Shown here in pieces: positions 8,996 to 16,498 of a DNA stretch of 64,000 nucleotides. Each line of letters opens with the position of its first letter. The first letter of the stretch is position 1. Source of the stretch: Methanoplanus limicola DSM 2279 (GTDB lineage Archaea > Halobacteriota > Methanomicrobia > Methanomicrobiales > Methanomicrobiaceae); assembly GCF_000243255.1 (NCBI RefSeq), contig NZ_CM001436.1:780077-844076 (forward strand), written 5' to 3'. The position numbers were made by a program, and so were the translations under genes. The notes under the pieces were generated by a model that worked only from the letters and a program-made list of their open reading frames with translations, ran no database searches and was not told the origin of the DNA.

Positions 8996-9691
8996 ATGAG
9001 AAGAGAGATACAGATCGTCATAATAGCAGCAATCCTGATAACAGCAGTTATTTATGCCATAGATTTTGCCGGACATACCGGATTTGGCCCCTATGAAGAC
9101 AAAAACCCGGAGAACAGCAGATATACTGAAATCCGCGAATATGAAGGGGAAAAACTTTCTTCAGTGAATGACTTCCGGGAAAATTCTATCAGGGGGCCGG
9201 TTTATCCCGATATGAGTACATACAGGCTAAAAATATCAGGACTTGTAAAAAAACCGGCATCATACACCTACAGTGAGGCAGTATCCGGATTCACAAACCA
9301 TTCAGAGGTTACAACTCTGTACTGCGTTGAAGGGTGGCAGGTTACAATTCTCTGGGAAGGGATATCTGTATCAGACCTGATTGATATTTCCGGACCTGAA
9401 GATCAGGCAGACACCGTTATATTTCATGCCTATGACGGATATACCACATCATTCCCTCTGGAATACATTACCGGCAATGAAATAATTCTGGCCCATTCGA
9501 TGAACGGAATATCACTTCCGCCTGAACGCGGATTTCCTTTCCAGCTTGTGGCAGAAGACAGATGGGGATACAAGTGGATTAAATGGGTAACAGAGATTGA
9601 ACTCTCGGATGACGGGAACTACAGGGGCTACTGGGAGAGCCGCGGATATTCAGATTCAGCAGAACTTGACGAAAGTTTCTTCGGAACCTGA
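8996..9691 (+). CDS. Membrane-anchored molybdopterin oxidoreductase (sulfite oxidase fold, YedY-like)
   Basis: 231 residues. One N-terminal hydrophobic helix (5-24) serves as anchor or uncleaved signal. The rest is a sulfite-oxidase-type molybdopterin-binding domain: LKISGLVKKPASYTY, then TTLYCVEGW with C110 as the expected Mo ligand, and a conserved WGYKW near the end. There is no C-terminal dimerisation domain, as in YedY/MsrP. The substrate is unknown; methionine sulfoxide or another S- or N-oxide are options by analogy. A two-helix His-containing membrane protein follows 29 bases later and may be its redox partner. A GAGGGTGGAGA stretch precedes the ATG. Confidence 0.82.
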   Translation: MRREIQIVIIAAILITAVIYAIDFAGHTGFGPYEDKNPENSRYTEIREYEGEKLSSVNDFRENSIRGPVYPDMSTYRLKISGLVKKPASYTYSEAVSGFTNHSEVTTLYCVEGWQVTILWEGISVSDLIDISGPEDQADTVIFHAYDGYTTSFPLEYITGNEIILAHSMNGISLPPERGFPFQLVAEDRWGYKWIKWVTEIELSDDGNYRGYWESRGYSDSAELDESFFGT

Positions 9692-9720
9692 GCACCTGAA
9701 ACAGATGAAATACAGGAGTC

Positions 9721-9954
9721 ATGATTAACATGAAAGTATACCGGATTAAAAGAATTATTGCTATCCTTCTGCTCATAATGACGCTGGTTCTGCTTATCAG
9801 CGGTTTCGGGATTACGCATTACAACATAATAGGTCCCCTGACTTTAGGAATCCTGGACAAACCCCTTTCATACAGAATTCATACCATGACGTGGGGAATT
9901 TTTGTAATACTCTTTATTCTGCATGTTTACTTCCCTTTCTCAAAGAAAAAATAA
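9721..9954 (+). CDS. Two-helix membrane protein, possible mini b-type cytochrome (DUF4405-like)
   Basis: 77 residues (the second ATG, M4, is an alternative start). Two hydrophobic helices lie at about 11-33 and 51-71. The second carries two histidines in the pattern H-x13-H (HTMTWG..ILH), and a third histidine sits in the loop (GITHYN). The same H-x13-H spacing is found in the 85-residue protein at 40505-40762. In cytochrome b-like and DUF4405 proteins such histidines bind heme or quinone-type partners. It is encoded directly after the molybdopterin enzyme, so a role in feeding it electrons is a fair guess. Heme binding is not shown. Confidence 0.6.
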   Translation: MINMKVYRIKRIIAILLLIMTLVLLISGFGITHYNIIGPLTLGILDKPLSYRIHTMTWGIFVILFILHVYFPFSKKK

Positions 9955-10045
9955 TATCAGAACTTCAGATACCCGGATAAAACAACCAGACCTGATTTAA
10001 ATCCAGATCATATTTCTTATTATAATTGACCGGAAAAATACTACA

Positions 10046-11056
10046 ATGAATTTTCTATCAGAAAAACCCGACATTGAATTTAAAAAGCCAATAATCGGAA
10101 TGGTTATAGGCAATTCAGTCCTCTCAACAATTCCGGGGCTTTCAGCTGCCGGCGCAACGCCCGAGTCAACACTCATGACACCGGCACTGGACGCCTTTCT
10201 GATACAAAACGGCCCCCTTCCCGGAATGGAGATACCCCTGAGCCCGCTTGGCTGCGCAACACCTGCAACGGTTACAAGGGCCATGCTCGAACTCTGCGGG
10301 CTTGATCCGGTCATTGTAAATGCAGGACTGGCACAGAACCCTATTACGCCCTGCTATGATGTTTACGGAGCACCGGGAAAGGACCCAAGAGTGGAGGACG
10401 CGATAAAAGATCCCGAAAGGCTCTACGAATTCGGACGAAGAATCGGAAAACAACTCTCAGAAGCAGGTGACCTGCTGGTGCTGGGAGAGAGCGTGCCCGG
10501 AGGTACCACAACCGCACTCTGTGTCTTAAGAGGACTTGGATACAGTGTCGGTGTATCAAGCAGTTACAGTGAAAACCCGCATTCACTCAAGAACGAGATC
10601 TGTGACGCGGCTCTTGGTAAGATAAACAGCCTTAAGGAGAAGACCCCGATGGATGTCATCAGAATTGCAGGAGATCCTATGATGCCGGTCGTAGCCGGAA
10701 TTTCAAAGGGGTATACCGGAACACTCGTCCTCTCCGGCGGCACACAGATGCTTGCCGTGGCAGCACTCATAAAACATCTCGGCGACAATGTCCCGCCGAT
10801 TGTCACAACCGAATATGTGCGTGCGGATAAATCCGCAGAGATCGAAAAAGCAGCCGAAGAAATCGGGATAAAAGCCTGGTTTGTCGATCCTGACTTTGGA
10901 AATATAGGGGATGAGAGCCTTGCACGGTACTGCGGCGGTGAGGTTAAGGAGGGCGCACTTCTTGCAGGGTCAATGTGGCTTGCCTATATGACAGGTCACT
11001 CCAAAGAAGAGATATGGGCCGCAATTAAGACATTTCTCGAAAATTTCGGGAAATAA
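10046..11056 (+). CDS. cobT: Archaeal nicotinate-nucleotide phosphoribosyltransferase CobT
   Basis: 336 residues. It matches the archaeal CobT family: GNSVLSTIPGLSAAGATPE near the start, then AGLAQNPITPC and LGESVPGGTTTALCVLRGLG. It transfers phosphoribose from NaMN to the lower-ligand base, making the nucleotide used by CobS. Methanogens usually use 5-hydroxybenzimidazole. It stands after the molybdopterin cassette and before guaAA, on the same strand. Confidence 0.9.
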   Translation: MNFLSEKPDIEFKKPIIGMVIGNSVLSTIPGLSAAGATPESTLMTPALDAFLIQNGPLPGMEIPLSPLGCATPATVTRAMLELCGLDPVIVNAGLAQNPITPCYDVYGAPGKDPRVEDAIKDPERLYEFGRRIGKQLSEAGDLLVLGESVPGGTTTALCVLRGLGYSVGVSSSYSENPHSLKNEICDAALGKINSLKEKTPMDVIRIAGDPMMPVVAGISKGYTGTLVLSGGTQMLAVAALIKHLGDNVPPIVTTEYVRADKSAEIEKAAEEIGIKAWFVDPDFGNIGDESLARYCGGEVKEGALLAGSMWLAYMTGHSKEEIWAAIKTFLENFGK

Positions 11057-11142
11057 CCGGCCCCATAATCAGCACTTTTTTTTGAAGACAAAACCGTCAC
11101 CTATGAAAAATCTATAGCCTTTCCGGTATAAACAAGTATTAA

Positions 11143-11703
11143 ATGCAGCCGATATATCTGGTTAACAATTTCGGACAGTCAAACCATCTCATCAAAAGAA
11201 TGCTAAGAGATCTTGAAATTGATGCAGTGATGATAAAGAACGACACACCTGCTGAAGAAGTTGAAGGCAACTGTCGCGGCATTATTCTCAGCGGAGGGCC
11301 GTCACTTGAAAGGGCAGGTTCCGGACCGGAATATGTGGACCTGGGAGTGCCGGTTCTCGGAATATGCCTCGGCCTTCACATCATAGCCACAAGGCGCGGA
11401 GGAAGTGTTCAGCCCGGAAAAATGGGCGGTTTTGGCGGAGTTGAAGTTAAAATTCTTGAAGACAACCCGCTCTTTGAAGGATACCCCGATAAGATCAGTG
11501 TATGGGCCTCCCATGCCGATGAAGTAAATAAAATCCCTGAAGGATTCACCCTTGCCGCAGTATCAGACATCTGCCCTGCTGAAGCCATATCAAAAGTTGA
11601 TGAAAATATATATGGCATACAGTGGCACCCGGAAGTGAGCCACACATTCGAAGGAAGCAGAATTTTTGAAAACTTTGACAGAATCACAAGGGAAAACCTC
11701 TAA
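11143..11703 (+). CDS. guaAA: GMP synthase, glutamine amidotransferase subunit
   Basis: 186 residues. It provides ammonia from glutamine to the separate ATP-pyrophosphatase subunit, which is not in this window; the two-gene form is typical of archaea. The class I amidotransferase triad is visible: nucleophile C75 in LGICLGLH, and the His-Glu pair in QWHPEVSHT. The oxyanion strand SGGPS is present. It is followed after 7 bases by the Cys-cluster protein gene. Confidence 0.95.
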   Translation: MQPIYLVNNFGQSNHLIKRMLRDLEIDAVMIKNDTPAEEVEGNCRGIILSGGPSLERAGSGPEYVDLGVPVLGICLGLHIIATRRGGSVQPGKMGGFGGVEVKILEDNPLFEGYPDKISVWASHADEVNKIPEGFTLAAVSDICPAEAISKVDENIYGIQWHPEVSHTFEGSRIFENFDRITRENL

Positions 11704-11710
11704 TTTTTTT

Positions 11711-12277
11711 ATGACCCGTTTTTCAGAAAAATCAGAAGAGATTAAACTAAAAATATTAAAGACAGGGTTTAAATGTAAACTCTGCGGGGACTGCTGCCGC
11801 AGAGTATCCGAAGATTCAAATCTGGTCCTGGTAAGTGCTCCGGAGATAAGAAAAATCATGGAAAATACCGGACAATCTTGGTCTGAAATTGCAGAACCAT
11901 ACCCGGATTTTTTAAAACAGGAAGACGGAACTGAATATACCTTTAACTGGGCACTAAAAAGAGAGGGCAGCAGATGTATCTTTCTGAATGAATCAGGGAG
12001 ATGCAGAATATATGATATAAGACCGGACATCTGCCGGACTTATCCTTTCATGATTCAGGATGGTGAACTTTTGGCCTTTGAATGCCCCGGCATAGGAGAA
12101 GAGAATAACAGTAAGAAAGATACCAGGATACTGGCTGAAGACCTGATCTGCCGGGAGGAGAACGAGGATGAGGACTTCCGGAAGATAGAGGAGAACTATC
12201 TGCTGTTTAACGGGGACTGCAATAAAAAAAATAAAAAATATGTCATAGACAGTGAAGGGGCAAAAATAATTGAGTGA
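11711..12277 (+). CDS. YkgJ-family cysteine-cluster protein
   Basis: 188 residues from the ATG at 11711. A longer frame opens at a TTG inside guaAA (11666), but the ATG just past the guaAA stop is more natural. It has the family signature CxxCxxCC (C22, C25, C28, C29) and the later CRIYDIRPDICRTYPF, the pattern of YkgJ/FliB-like proteins that bind a metal or iron-sulfur centre. The biochemical role is unknown. Its stop overlaps the TTG start of the TraB gene by eight bases, suggesting coupled expression. Confidence 0.82.
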   Translation: MTRFSEKSEEIKLKILKTGFKCKLCGDCCRRVSEDSNLVLVSAPEIRKIMENTGQSWSEIAEPYPDFLKQEDGTEYTFNWALKREGSRCIFLNESGRCRIYDIRPDICRTYPFMIQDGELLAFECPGIGEENNSKKDTRILAEDLICREENEDEDFRKIEENYLLFNGDCNKKNKKYVIDSEGAKIIE

Positions 12278-13481
12278 AATAAAACTTGTCGGGACAGCGC
12301 ATGTATCCCGGAAAAGTATAGATGAAGTAAAGGCAGCGATAGAAGAGTTTGAACCGGATGTCATTGCAGTCGAACTGGACAGACCAAGATTTGAGGCAAT
12401 AAAGAACAAAGATACAAGAGCACCCGATGTAAGTGAGATATTATCCGGCGGGAACTTTTCAGAACTTCTTGTCCAGTGGCTCCTGGCATATGTCCAGAAG
12501 AAGATAGGCATGGATGTCGGTGTTGAACCGGGTGCGGAGATGCTTGCGGCAATAAATGAGGCTGAGGAGAGAGGCATACCAATTGCGCTTGCTGACCGGG
12601 ACATCAGGATCACACTCTCAAGGTTTGTAAGCGGCATGACACTCTTTGAGAAGGTTAAACTTCTTGTTGCACTTGCAGGCGCTGTTACAGGCAAAGATGG
12701 CGGTGAGGAGATTGATATTGATGAACTCTCGCAGAACAAAGACCTCATTGAGGCTGCTATTGAGGAGTTCGGCCGGTTCTCACCCGGAGGTGCAAAGGCG
12801 CTGATAGCAGAGAGGGATGCCTACCTCACTCACTCTCTCCTTAACCTTTCAAGGAATAATGAGAAGGTCCTCGGTGTGGTTGGTGCCGGGCATGTGAAAG
12901 GCATCCGGAAATATATGGAAGACCCCTCTTCCCTGCCGGAGATGGCATCGCTTGTACAGAAGCCAAAACCCTTCCCGTGGGCAAAAATACTCGGCGTCGG
13001 GTTCATCGCCCTCTTTGCCTTCCTGATAATACTGATAGCCTTTTCAGGTGTTGGATGGGGAGTACTCCTGGAGGCAGTGCTGTACTGGGTTATAATCAAC
13101 GGAGTGCTTGCAGCAGGATTCACCCTGGCCGCCGGAGGCCATCCGCTTTCAGCCCTCACTGCATTTGCAGTTTCATGGATGACTTCTTTAAATCCGATGC
13201 TTGCAGCAGGATGGTTTGCTGCAATTACGGAAGCGAAGGTCAGAAAACCGGGAGCGCTGGATTTCAGGAAGATAATGGAAGCTGAAAATTTCACGGAGAT
13301 GAGGAAGGTTCCACTCTTCAGGGTTGTGCTTGTCGCAGCAATGGCAAATGTAGGAAGCACAATAGGAACTTTTGCATATTTCATATTCATCTTCCCGATC
13401 CTTGGCATTGACCCGAAAGTTGTTTTACTTGACGGCCTTTCAAATTTCTCTGCCTTTATCGGCTCTCTTCTCCCATTTTAG
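12270..13481 (+). CDS. TraB-family membrane protein
   Basis: 403 residues, starting at a TTG inside the end of the previous gene. The soluble N-terminal domain begins IKLVGTAHVSRKSIDEV and has the conserved GVVGAGHVKGI around residue 205-215: the GTAHVS and GAGHV motifs of the TraB/PrgY/GumN fold, proposed to be metalloprotease-like. The C-terminal third holds four to five hydrophobic helices. The bacterial relative shuts down a sex pheromone; in archaea the role is unknown. No separate promoter is visible, so it is likely co-transcribed with the YkgJ-like gene. Confidence 0.85.
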   Translation: MSEIKLVGTAHVSRKSIDEVKAAIEEFEPDVIAVELDRPRFEAIKNKDTRAPDVSEILSGGNFSELLVQWLLAYVQKKIGMDVGVEPGAEMLAAINEAEERGIPIALADRDIRITLSRFVSGMTLFEKVKLLVALAGAVTGKDGGEEIDIDELSQNKDLIEAAIEEFGRFSPGGAKALIAERDAYLTHSLLNLSRNNEKVLGVVGAGHVKGIRKYMEDPSSLPEMASLVQKPKPFPWAKILGVGFIALFAFLIILIAFSGVGWGVLLEAVLYWVIINGVLAAGFTLAAGGHPLSALTAFAVSWMTSLNPMLAAGWFAAITEAKVRKPGALDFRKIMEAENFTEMRKVPLFRVVLVAAMANVGSTIGTFAYFIFIFPILGIDPKVVLLDGLSNFSAFIGSLLPF

Positions 13482-13561
13482 GGAAAAATCCGGTTATTCG
13501 CCATTTTTTTAAATTCTTGTCCCTATTTAAGAGATATTTACAGATCATTTCAGTCCGCCGG

Positions 13562-13603
13562 AATCTGACTCAGAATCAGATCTGATTGCGTAATTCAATC
13601 TGA
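13562..13603 (+). promoter_or_regulatory. Cluster of TCAGATT half-sites upstream of the nitroreductase gene
   Basis: A 14-base exact palindrome AATCAGATCTGATT at 13574-13587 is flanked by two more AATCTGA copies at 13562-13568 and 13597-13603. The group ends about 50 bases before a TATA-like ACTATAACA (13650-13658), which fits the promoter of the gene at 13693. The arrangement looks like a regulator site upstream of a promoter; the regulator is unknown. Confidence 0.4.
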
Positions 13604-13692
13604 AAGTGAAGGGCAGGTCATCCGTCAGAGAACTACAGTTTCCGCCAATACTATAACAAGAGTTTTTTTATTGAAAATACTATATAGGTAGC

Positions 13693-14199
13693 ATGAATCT
13701 TGGAATGACAATTCTTAAGGGAAGAAGGAGCATCAGGAAATACAAAGATGAAAAAGTATCTGATGAAATAATCAGCGCTGCTATTGAAGGTGCCAAATTA
13801 GCCCCTACTGCAAGAAATGCCCAGCCATGGATTATCGGGGTAATCAAAGAGAAAGAGACCCTGAATAAACTTTCAGAACTTGCAACCCACGGGAAATTTA
13901 TAAAAGATGCCAATGTCTGCTTTGCTGTCTTTACTGAAAAAGACCATAAGTTCTTTGTTGAAGACGGGTGTGCGGCAACAATGCAGATAATTCTTGGATT
14001 GTGGTCATATGGTGTTGGTTCATGCTGGATTGCCGGAGACAAGATGGAATATGCAGATGATGTAAGAACACTTCTGGGAGTTCCTGAGAGATATACACTT
14101 ATTTCACTCATACCCGCAGGATACCCTGCTGACGTTACAATTCCGTCCAAAAAGAGTGCTGAAGAGATCTCTTTCTTTGAAAAGTACAGAGAAGATTAA
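13693..14199 (+). CDS. Nitroreductase-family FMN protein
   Basis: 168 residues, a short single-domain member. The N-terminal RRSIRKYKDEKVSDE and APTARNAQPW are the FMN-phosphate binding elements, and the C-terminal LISLIPAGYPAD is also typical. Such enzymes reduce nitro compounds, quinones or flavins with NAD(P)H or F420H2; the natural substrate cannot be told. The gene stands alone, with its own promoter region and a half-site cluster upstream. Confidence 0.88.
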   Translation: MNLGMTILKGRRSIRKYKDEKVSDEIISAAIEGAKLAPTARNAQPWIIGVIKEKETLNKLSELATHGKFIKDANVCFAVFTEKDHKFFVEDGCAATMQIILGLWSYGVGSCWIAGDKMEYADDVRTLLGVPERYTLISLIPAGYPADVTIPSKKSAEEISFFEKYRED

Positions 14200-14313
14200 T
14201 TTAAAAGGATTTGTAATTAAAACGTGTTTTTGGAAGAGATCAAATCCGTTTATTTTTGAACAGATTTCAGATTAATTCAATATCAATAAAATATCAATTA
14301 TTATAACTGTCAT

Positions 14314-14341
14314 CCGGGAATTTAATCGGTTAAAATTCCGG
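14314..14341 (+). promoter_or_regulatory. Inverted repeat upstream of the HPS-RraA gene
   Basis: CCGGGAATTTAA-TCGG-TTAAAATTCCGG: 12 base pairs with one A/A mismatch, one G-T wobble and a TCGG tetraloop. A TATA-like TTATTATAACT lies just before (14298-14308), so the repeat covers the expected transcription start. It may be an operator or the first hairpin of the leader. Confidence 0.4.
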
Positions 14342-14389
14342 CAATAAATAAAACCCGCCTGGCTTTGAAGAAATCAGGGTGAATAAAAT

Positions 14390-15676
14390 ATGTCCGGACC
14401 ATTGCTTCAGGTTGCACTTGACCTGACAGAATTAACAAGAGCGATAGAGATTGGAAAAGAAGCCCTTGCAGGAGGGGCTGACTGGATAGAGGCAGGAACT
14501 CCTCTCATCAAAAGTGAGGGAATGGAGGCTGTGAGAAGGCTGAAAGCAGAATTTCCCGGGACTGAGATCGTTGCGGATATGAAGGTCGCCGATACAGGCG
14601 GAATTGAGGTCGAGATGGCAGCCAAAGCAGGAGCTACAGTCGTATGTGTCCTTGCTGAAGCGGATGACTCGGTAATTGAGGAGTCTGTCCGTGCAGCACG
14701 TCTCTATGGCATAAGAATAATGGCTGACCTCATCAATACAGAAAATCCGGTTAAGAGAGCCAGAGAGCTTGAAAAACTGGGTGTGGACATCATAAACGCC
14801 CATGTGGGAATTGACCAGCAGATGACCGGAAAAAGTCCGGTTGACCTGATAAAAGAGATCTCAGGGGAAGTATCACTGCCTGTCGGCGCAGCAGGCGGAC
14901 TCAATGCAGAATCAGCCGCAGAAGCGGTAATCGCAGGTGCAGACATCCTCCTTGTCGGGAGCAGCATCACAAAATCGGCAGATGTACGGAAGGCCACAGA
15001 GGAGATCAGAAAGGCAATTGATGACCCGAAACTCCCTGCTAAAACAGCAAAAAGCCATGATGATGAGATAAGGGATATTCTCATGCAGGTGTCAGCACCG
15101 AATGTAACGGATGCAATGTTTCGGAAAGGTGCAATGTCAGGCCTGATCTCACTATGCGGCGATGTCAAAATGTCAGGTAAGGCAATAACGGTTGAGACTG
15201 TCGCAGGAGACTGGGCAAAACCTGTTGAGGCAATTGACATTGCAGAAGAGGGTGATGTCATTGTGATAAACAACGGAAGGGCCACCCATGTTGCACCCTG
15301 GGGTGAACTTGCAACACATTCTGCAAAGAACAAAGGCGTTGCAGGCATTGTAATTGACGGCGCTGTCAGGGATGTTGATGATATAAAAAAGATCGGAATT
15401 CCGGTCTTCTCAACCGCAGTATCACCCAATGCAGGCGAACCAAAGGGATTTGGTGAAATAGGTGCAGAGATCGTCTGCTGTGGGCAGACTGTCAGAAACG
15501 GGGACTGGCTTATAGGGGATGAATCCGGCGTTGTCGTGATACCAAAGGAGAGGGCATATGAGATTGCAAGGCGTGCCCTTGAGGTCAAAAAGCATGAAAT
15601 CAGGGTCCGCGAGGAGATTCTTCAGGGAAAAACCCTCTCAATTGTTATGGAACTGAAACGCTGGGAGAAGAGGTAG
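14390..15676 (+). CDS. Bifunctional hexulose-6-phosphate synthase / RraA-like protein
   Basis: 428 residues. Residues 1-205 are 3-hexulose-6-phosphate synthase, an OMP-decarboxylase-fold barrel with the metal/catalytic motif DMKVAD (D63, K65, D68) and phosphate loop VGAAGGLN. Residues about 220-428 are an RraA/HMG-aldolase-like domain (APNVTDAMFR, VIDGAVRDVDD, PVFSTAVSPNAGEP). This fusion is known in methanogens. In archaea lacking the oxidative pentose phosphate path, the synthase runs in reverse to give ribulose 5-phosphate and formaldehyde. The task of the RraA part is uncertain. Confidence 0.92.
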   Translation: MSGPLLQVALDLTELTRAIEIGKEALAGGADWIEAGTPLIKSEGMEAVRRLKAEFPGTEIVADMKVADTGGIEVEMAAKAGATVVCVLAEADDSVIEESVRAARLYGIRIMADLINTENPVKRARELEKLGVDIINAHVGIDQQMTGKSPVDLIKEISGEVSLPVGAAGGLNAESAAEAVIAGADILLVGSSITKSADVRKATEEIRKAIDDPKLPAKTAKSHDDEIRDILMQVSAPNVTDAMFRKGAMSGLISLCGDVKMSGKAITVETVAGDWAKPVEAIDIAEEGDVIVINNGRATHVAPWGELATHSAKNKGVAGIVIDGAVRDVDDIKKIGIPVFSTAVSPNAGEPKGFGEIGAEIVCCGQTVRNGDWLIGDESGVVVIPKERAYEIARRALEVKKHEIRVREEILQGKTLSIVMELKRWEKR

Positions 15677-15995
15677 ACAGTTACGGATACCCCCTCAGGA
15701 TTCCCCAAATAACAATAATTCAGATTTCCCGGAGTAATCTCCACAATATTGCCACAGCAGCAAAAAGGTAAGTTCTAAATTATCTGAAATATCAATACTA
15801 CTGGTGTTATTCACTATAACGCGAATAACGCCCATGAGGGAGGCGGCTCAGTACACACACCAATTGCTGCCTTTCTCATGAAAATTCTGAATTTTAAAGA
15901 TGGTTACGACTCTTTTAAACAGACATTCAATCCATACTGCAAAGTTTAGAGATTTTTCATAAGATATTACAGGCATCAGAACCAATAATCCTGAA
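15677..15995 (+). other. 319-base gene-free gap holding a hairpin cluster
   Basis: No ORF is supported. The first 120 bases show nothing clear apart from a weak TATA-like CTAAATTAT at 15775-15783. From 15803 to 15919 there are four inverted repeats in a row (separate entry). The last 75 bases, AT-rich, lead to the dCTP deaminase-family gene. Confidence 0.6.
15803..15919 (+). ncRNA. Candidate structured RNA (four consecutive hairpins)
   Basis: Hairpin 1 (15803-15832) pairs GGTGTTATTC with GAATAACGCC. Hairpin 2 (15833-15880) pairs CATGAGGGAGGCGGC with GCTGCCTTTCTCATG, 15 pairs around an 18-base loop. Hairpin 3 (15881-15895) is AAAATTC-T-GAATTTT. Hairpin 4 (15893-15919) pairs TTTAAAGA with TCTTTTAAA with one bulge, and shares three bases with hairpin 3, so 3 and 4 exclude each other. 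All four non-Watson-Crick pairs in hairpins 1 and 2 are G-U if read on the plus strand but A-C on the minus strand, which points to a plus-strand RNA. A weak TATA at 15775 would start it at hairpin 1. It may be a small RNA or the leader of the next gene. Confidence 0.45.
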
Positions 15996-16424
15996 ATGAT
16001 AATATCCGGTTATGAGATTATTAGCAGGGTTAATTCAGGAGATCTGACTCTTGAGCCATATTCCAAAGATTCACAGCAGCCTGCATCATATGACCTGAGG
16101 GCAGGCGAGGACTATATCCTGAAGAAAGGCGAATGCACTCTTGTCCATTCCATGGAGAAGGTAGGACTTCCGGCAGACATCGCAGCAACCCTGATGTGCA
16201 GGTCGTCATTCGGAAGAAGAGGTGTTTTAATCGGCGGAGGATACGTTGACCCGGGATTCCGCGGCAATCTCACACTATGCCTTGTCAATATGGGGCCTGA
16301 GGATGTTCCGCTTAAAAAAGGTGAGAGATGCGTCCAGATAATAATGCATGAGGTCAGAGACGGAAAAATCCTCTATGACGGACGGTATCAGGACAGTGAA
16401 GGGTCAGTTGAAGCGAGAAACTAA
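15996..16424 (+). CDS. dcd: dCTP deaminase/dUTPase-family protein
   Basis: 142 residues, shorter than usual Dcd (about 180-200). Family motifs are present: the Q/SYDLR strand (ASYDLRAGEDY), MCRSSFGRRG and GGYVDPGFRG. In dCTP deaminases the strand after this carries a catalytic glutamate (E. coli ..VLEFYN..); here the equivalent LTLCLVN has cysteine (C95). The aspartate of dUTPase motif 3 (D85) is kept. So dUTP hydrolysis is more likely than dCTP deamination, though annotation pipelines will call it dCTP deaminase. It sits alone, convergent with the next gene, behind the hairpin cluster. Confidence 0.82.
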   Translation: MIISGYEIISRVNSGDLTLEPYSKDSQQPASYDLRAGEDYILKKGECTLVHSMEKVGLPADIAATLMCRSSFGRRGVLIGGGYVDPGFRGNLTLCLVNMGPEDVPLKKGERCVQIIMHEVRDGKILYDGRYQDSEGSVEARN

Positions 16425-16468
16425 ATTAAAATCAAAACCTAAACAGCAGATAATTTCAGATAAGTCAT

Positions 16469-16486
16469 CCGGATACAAATATCCGG
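16469..16486. terminator. Hairpin in the convergent dcd / 16499 gap
   Basis: CCGGATA-CAAA-TATCCGG is a perfect 7-bp stem with a 4-base loop, centred in the 74-base gap between two converging genes. It could end transcription from either side. The flanking T runs are short, so this is a structural call only. Confidence 0.45.
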
Positions 16487-16498
16487 GAGACTGGAAAT

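Noticed and set aside
15803-15919. H/ACA guide RNA reading of the hairpin cluster
   Set aside because: An ACA follows the last stem by three bases, but there is no internal pocket or K-turn and the stems are too short or too perfect for this class.
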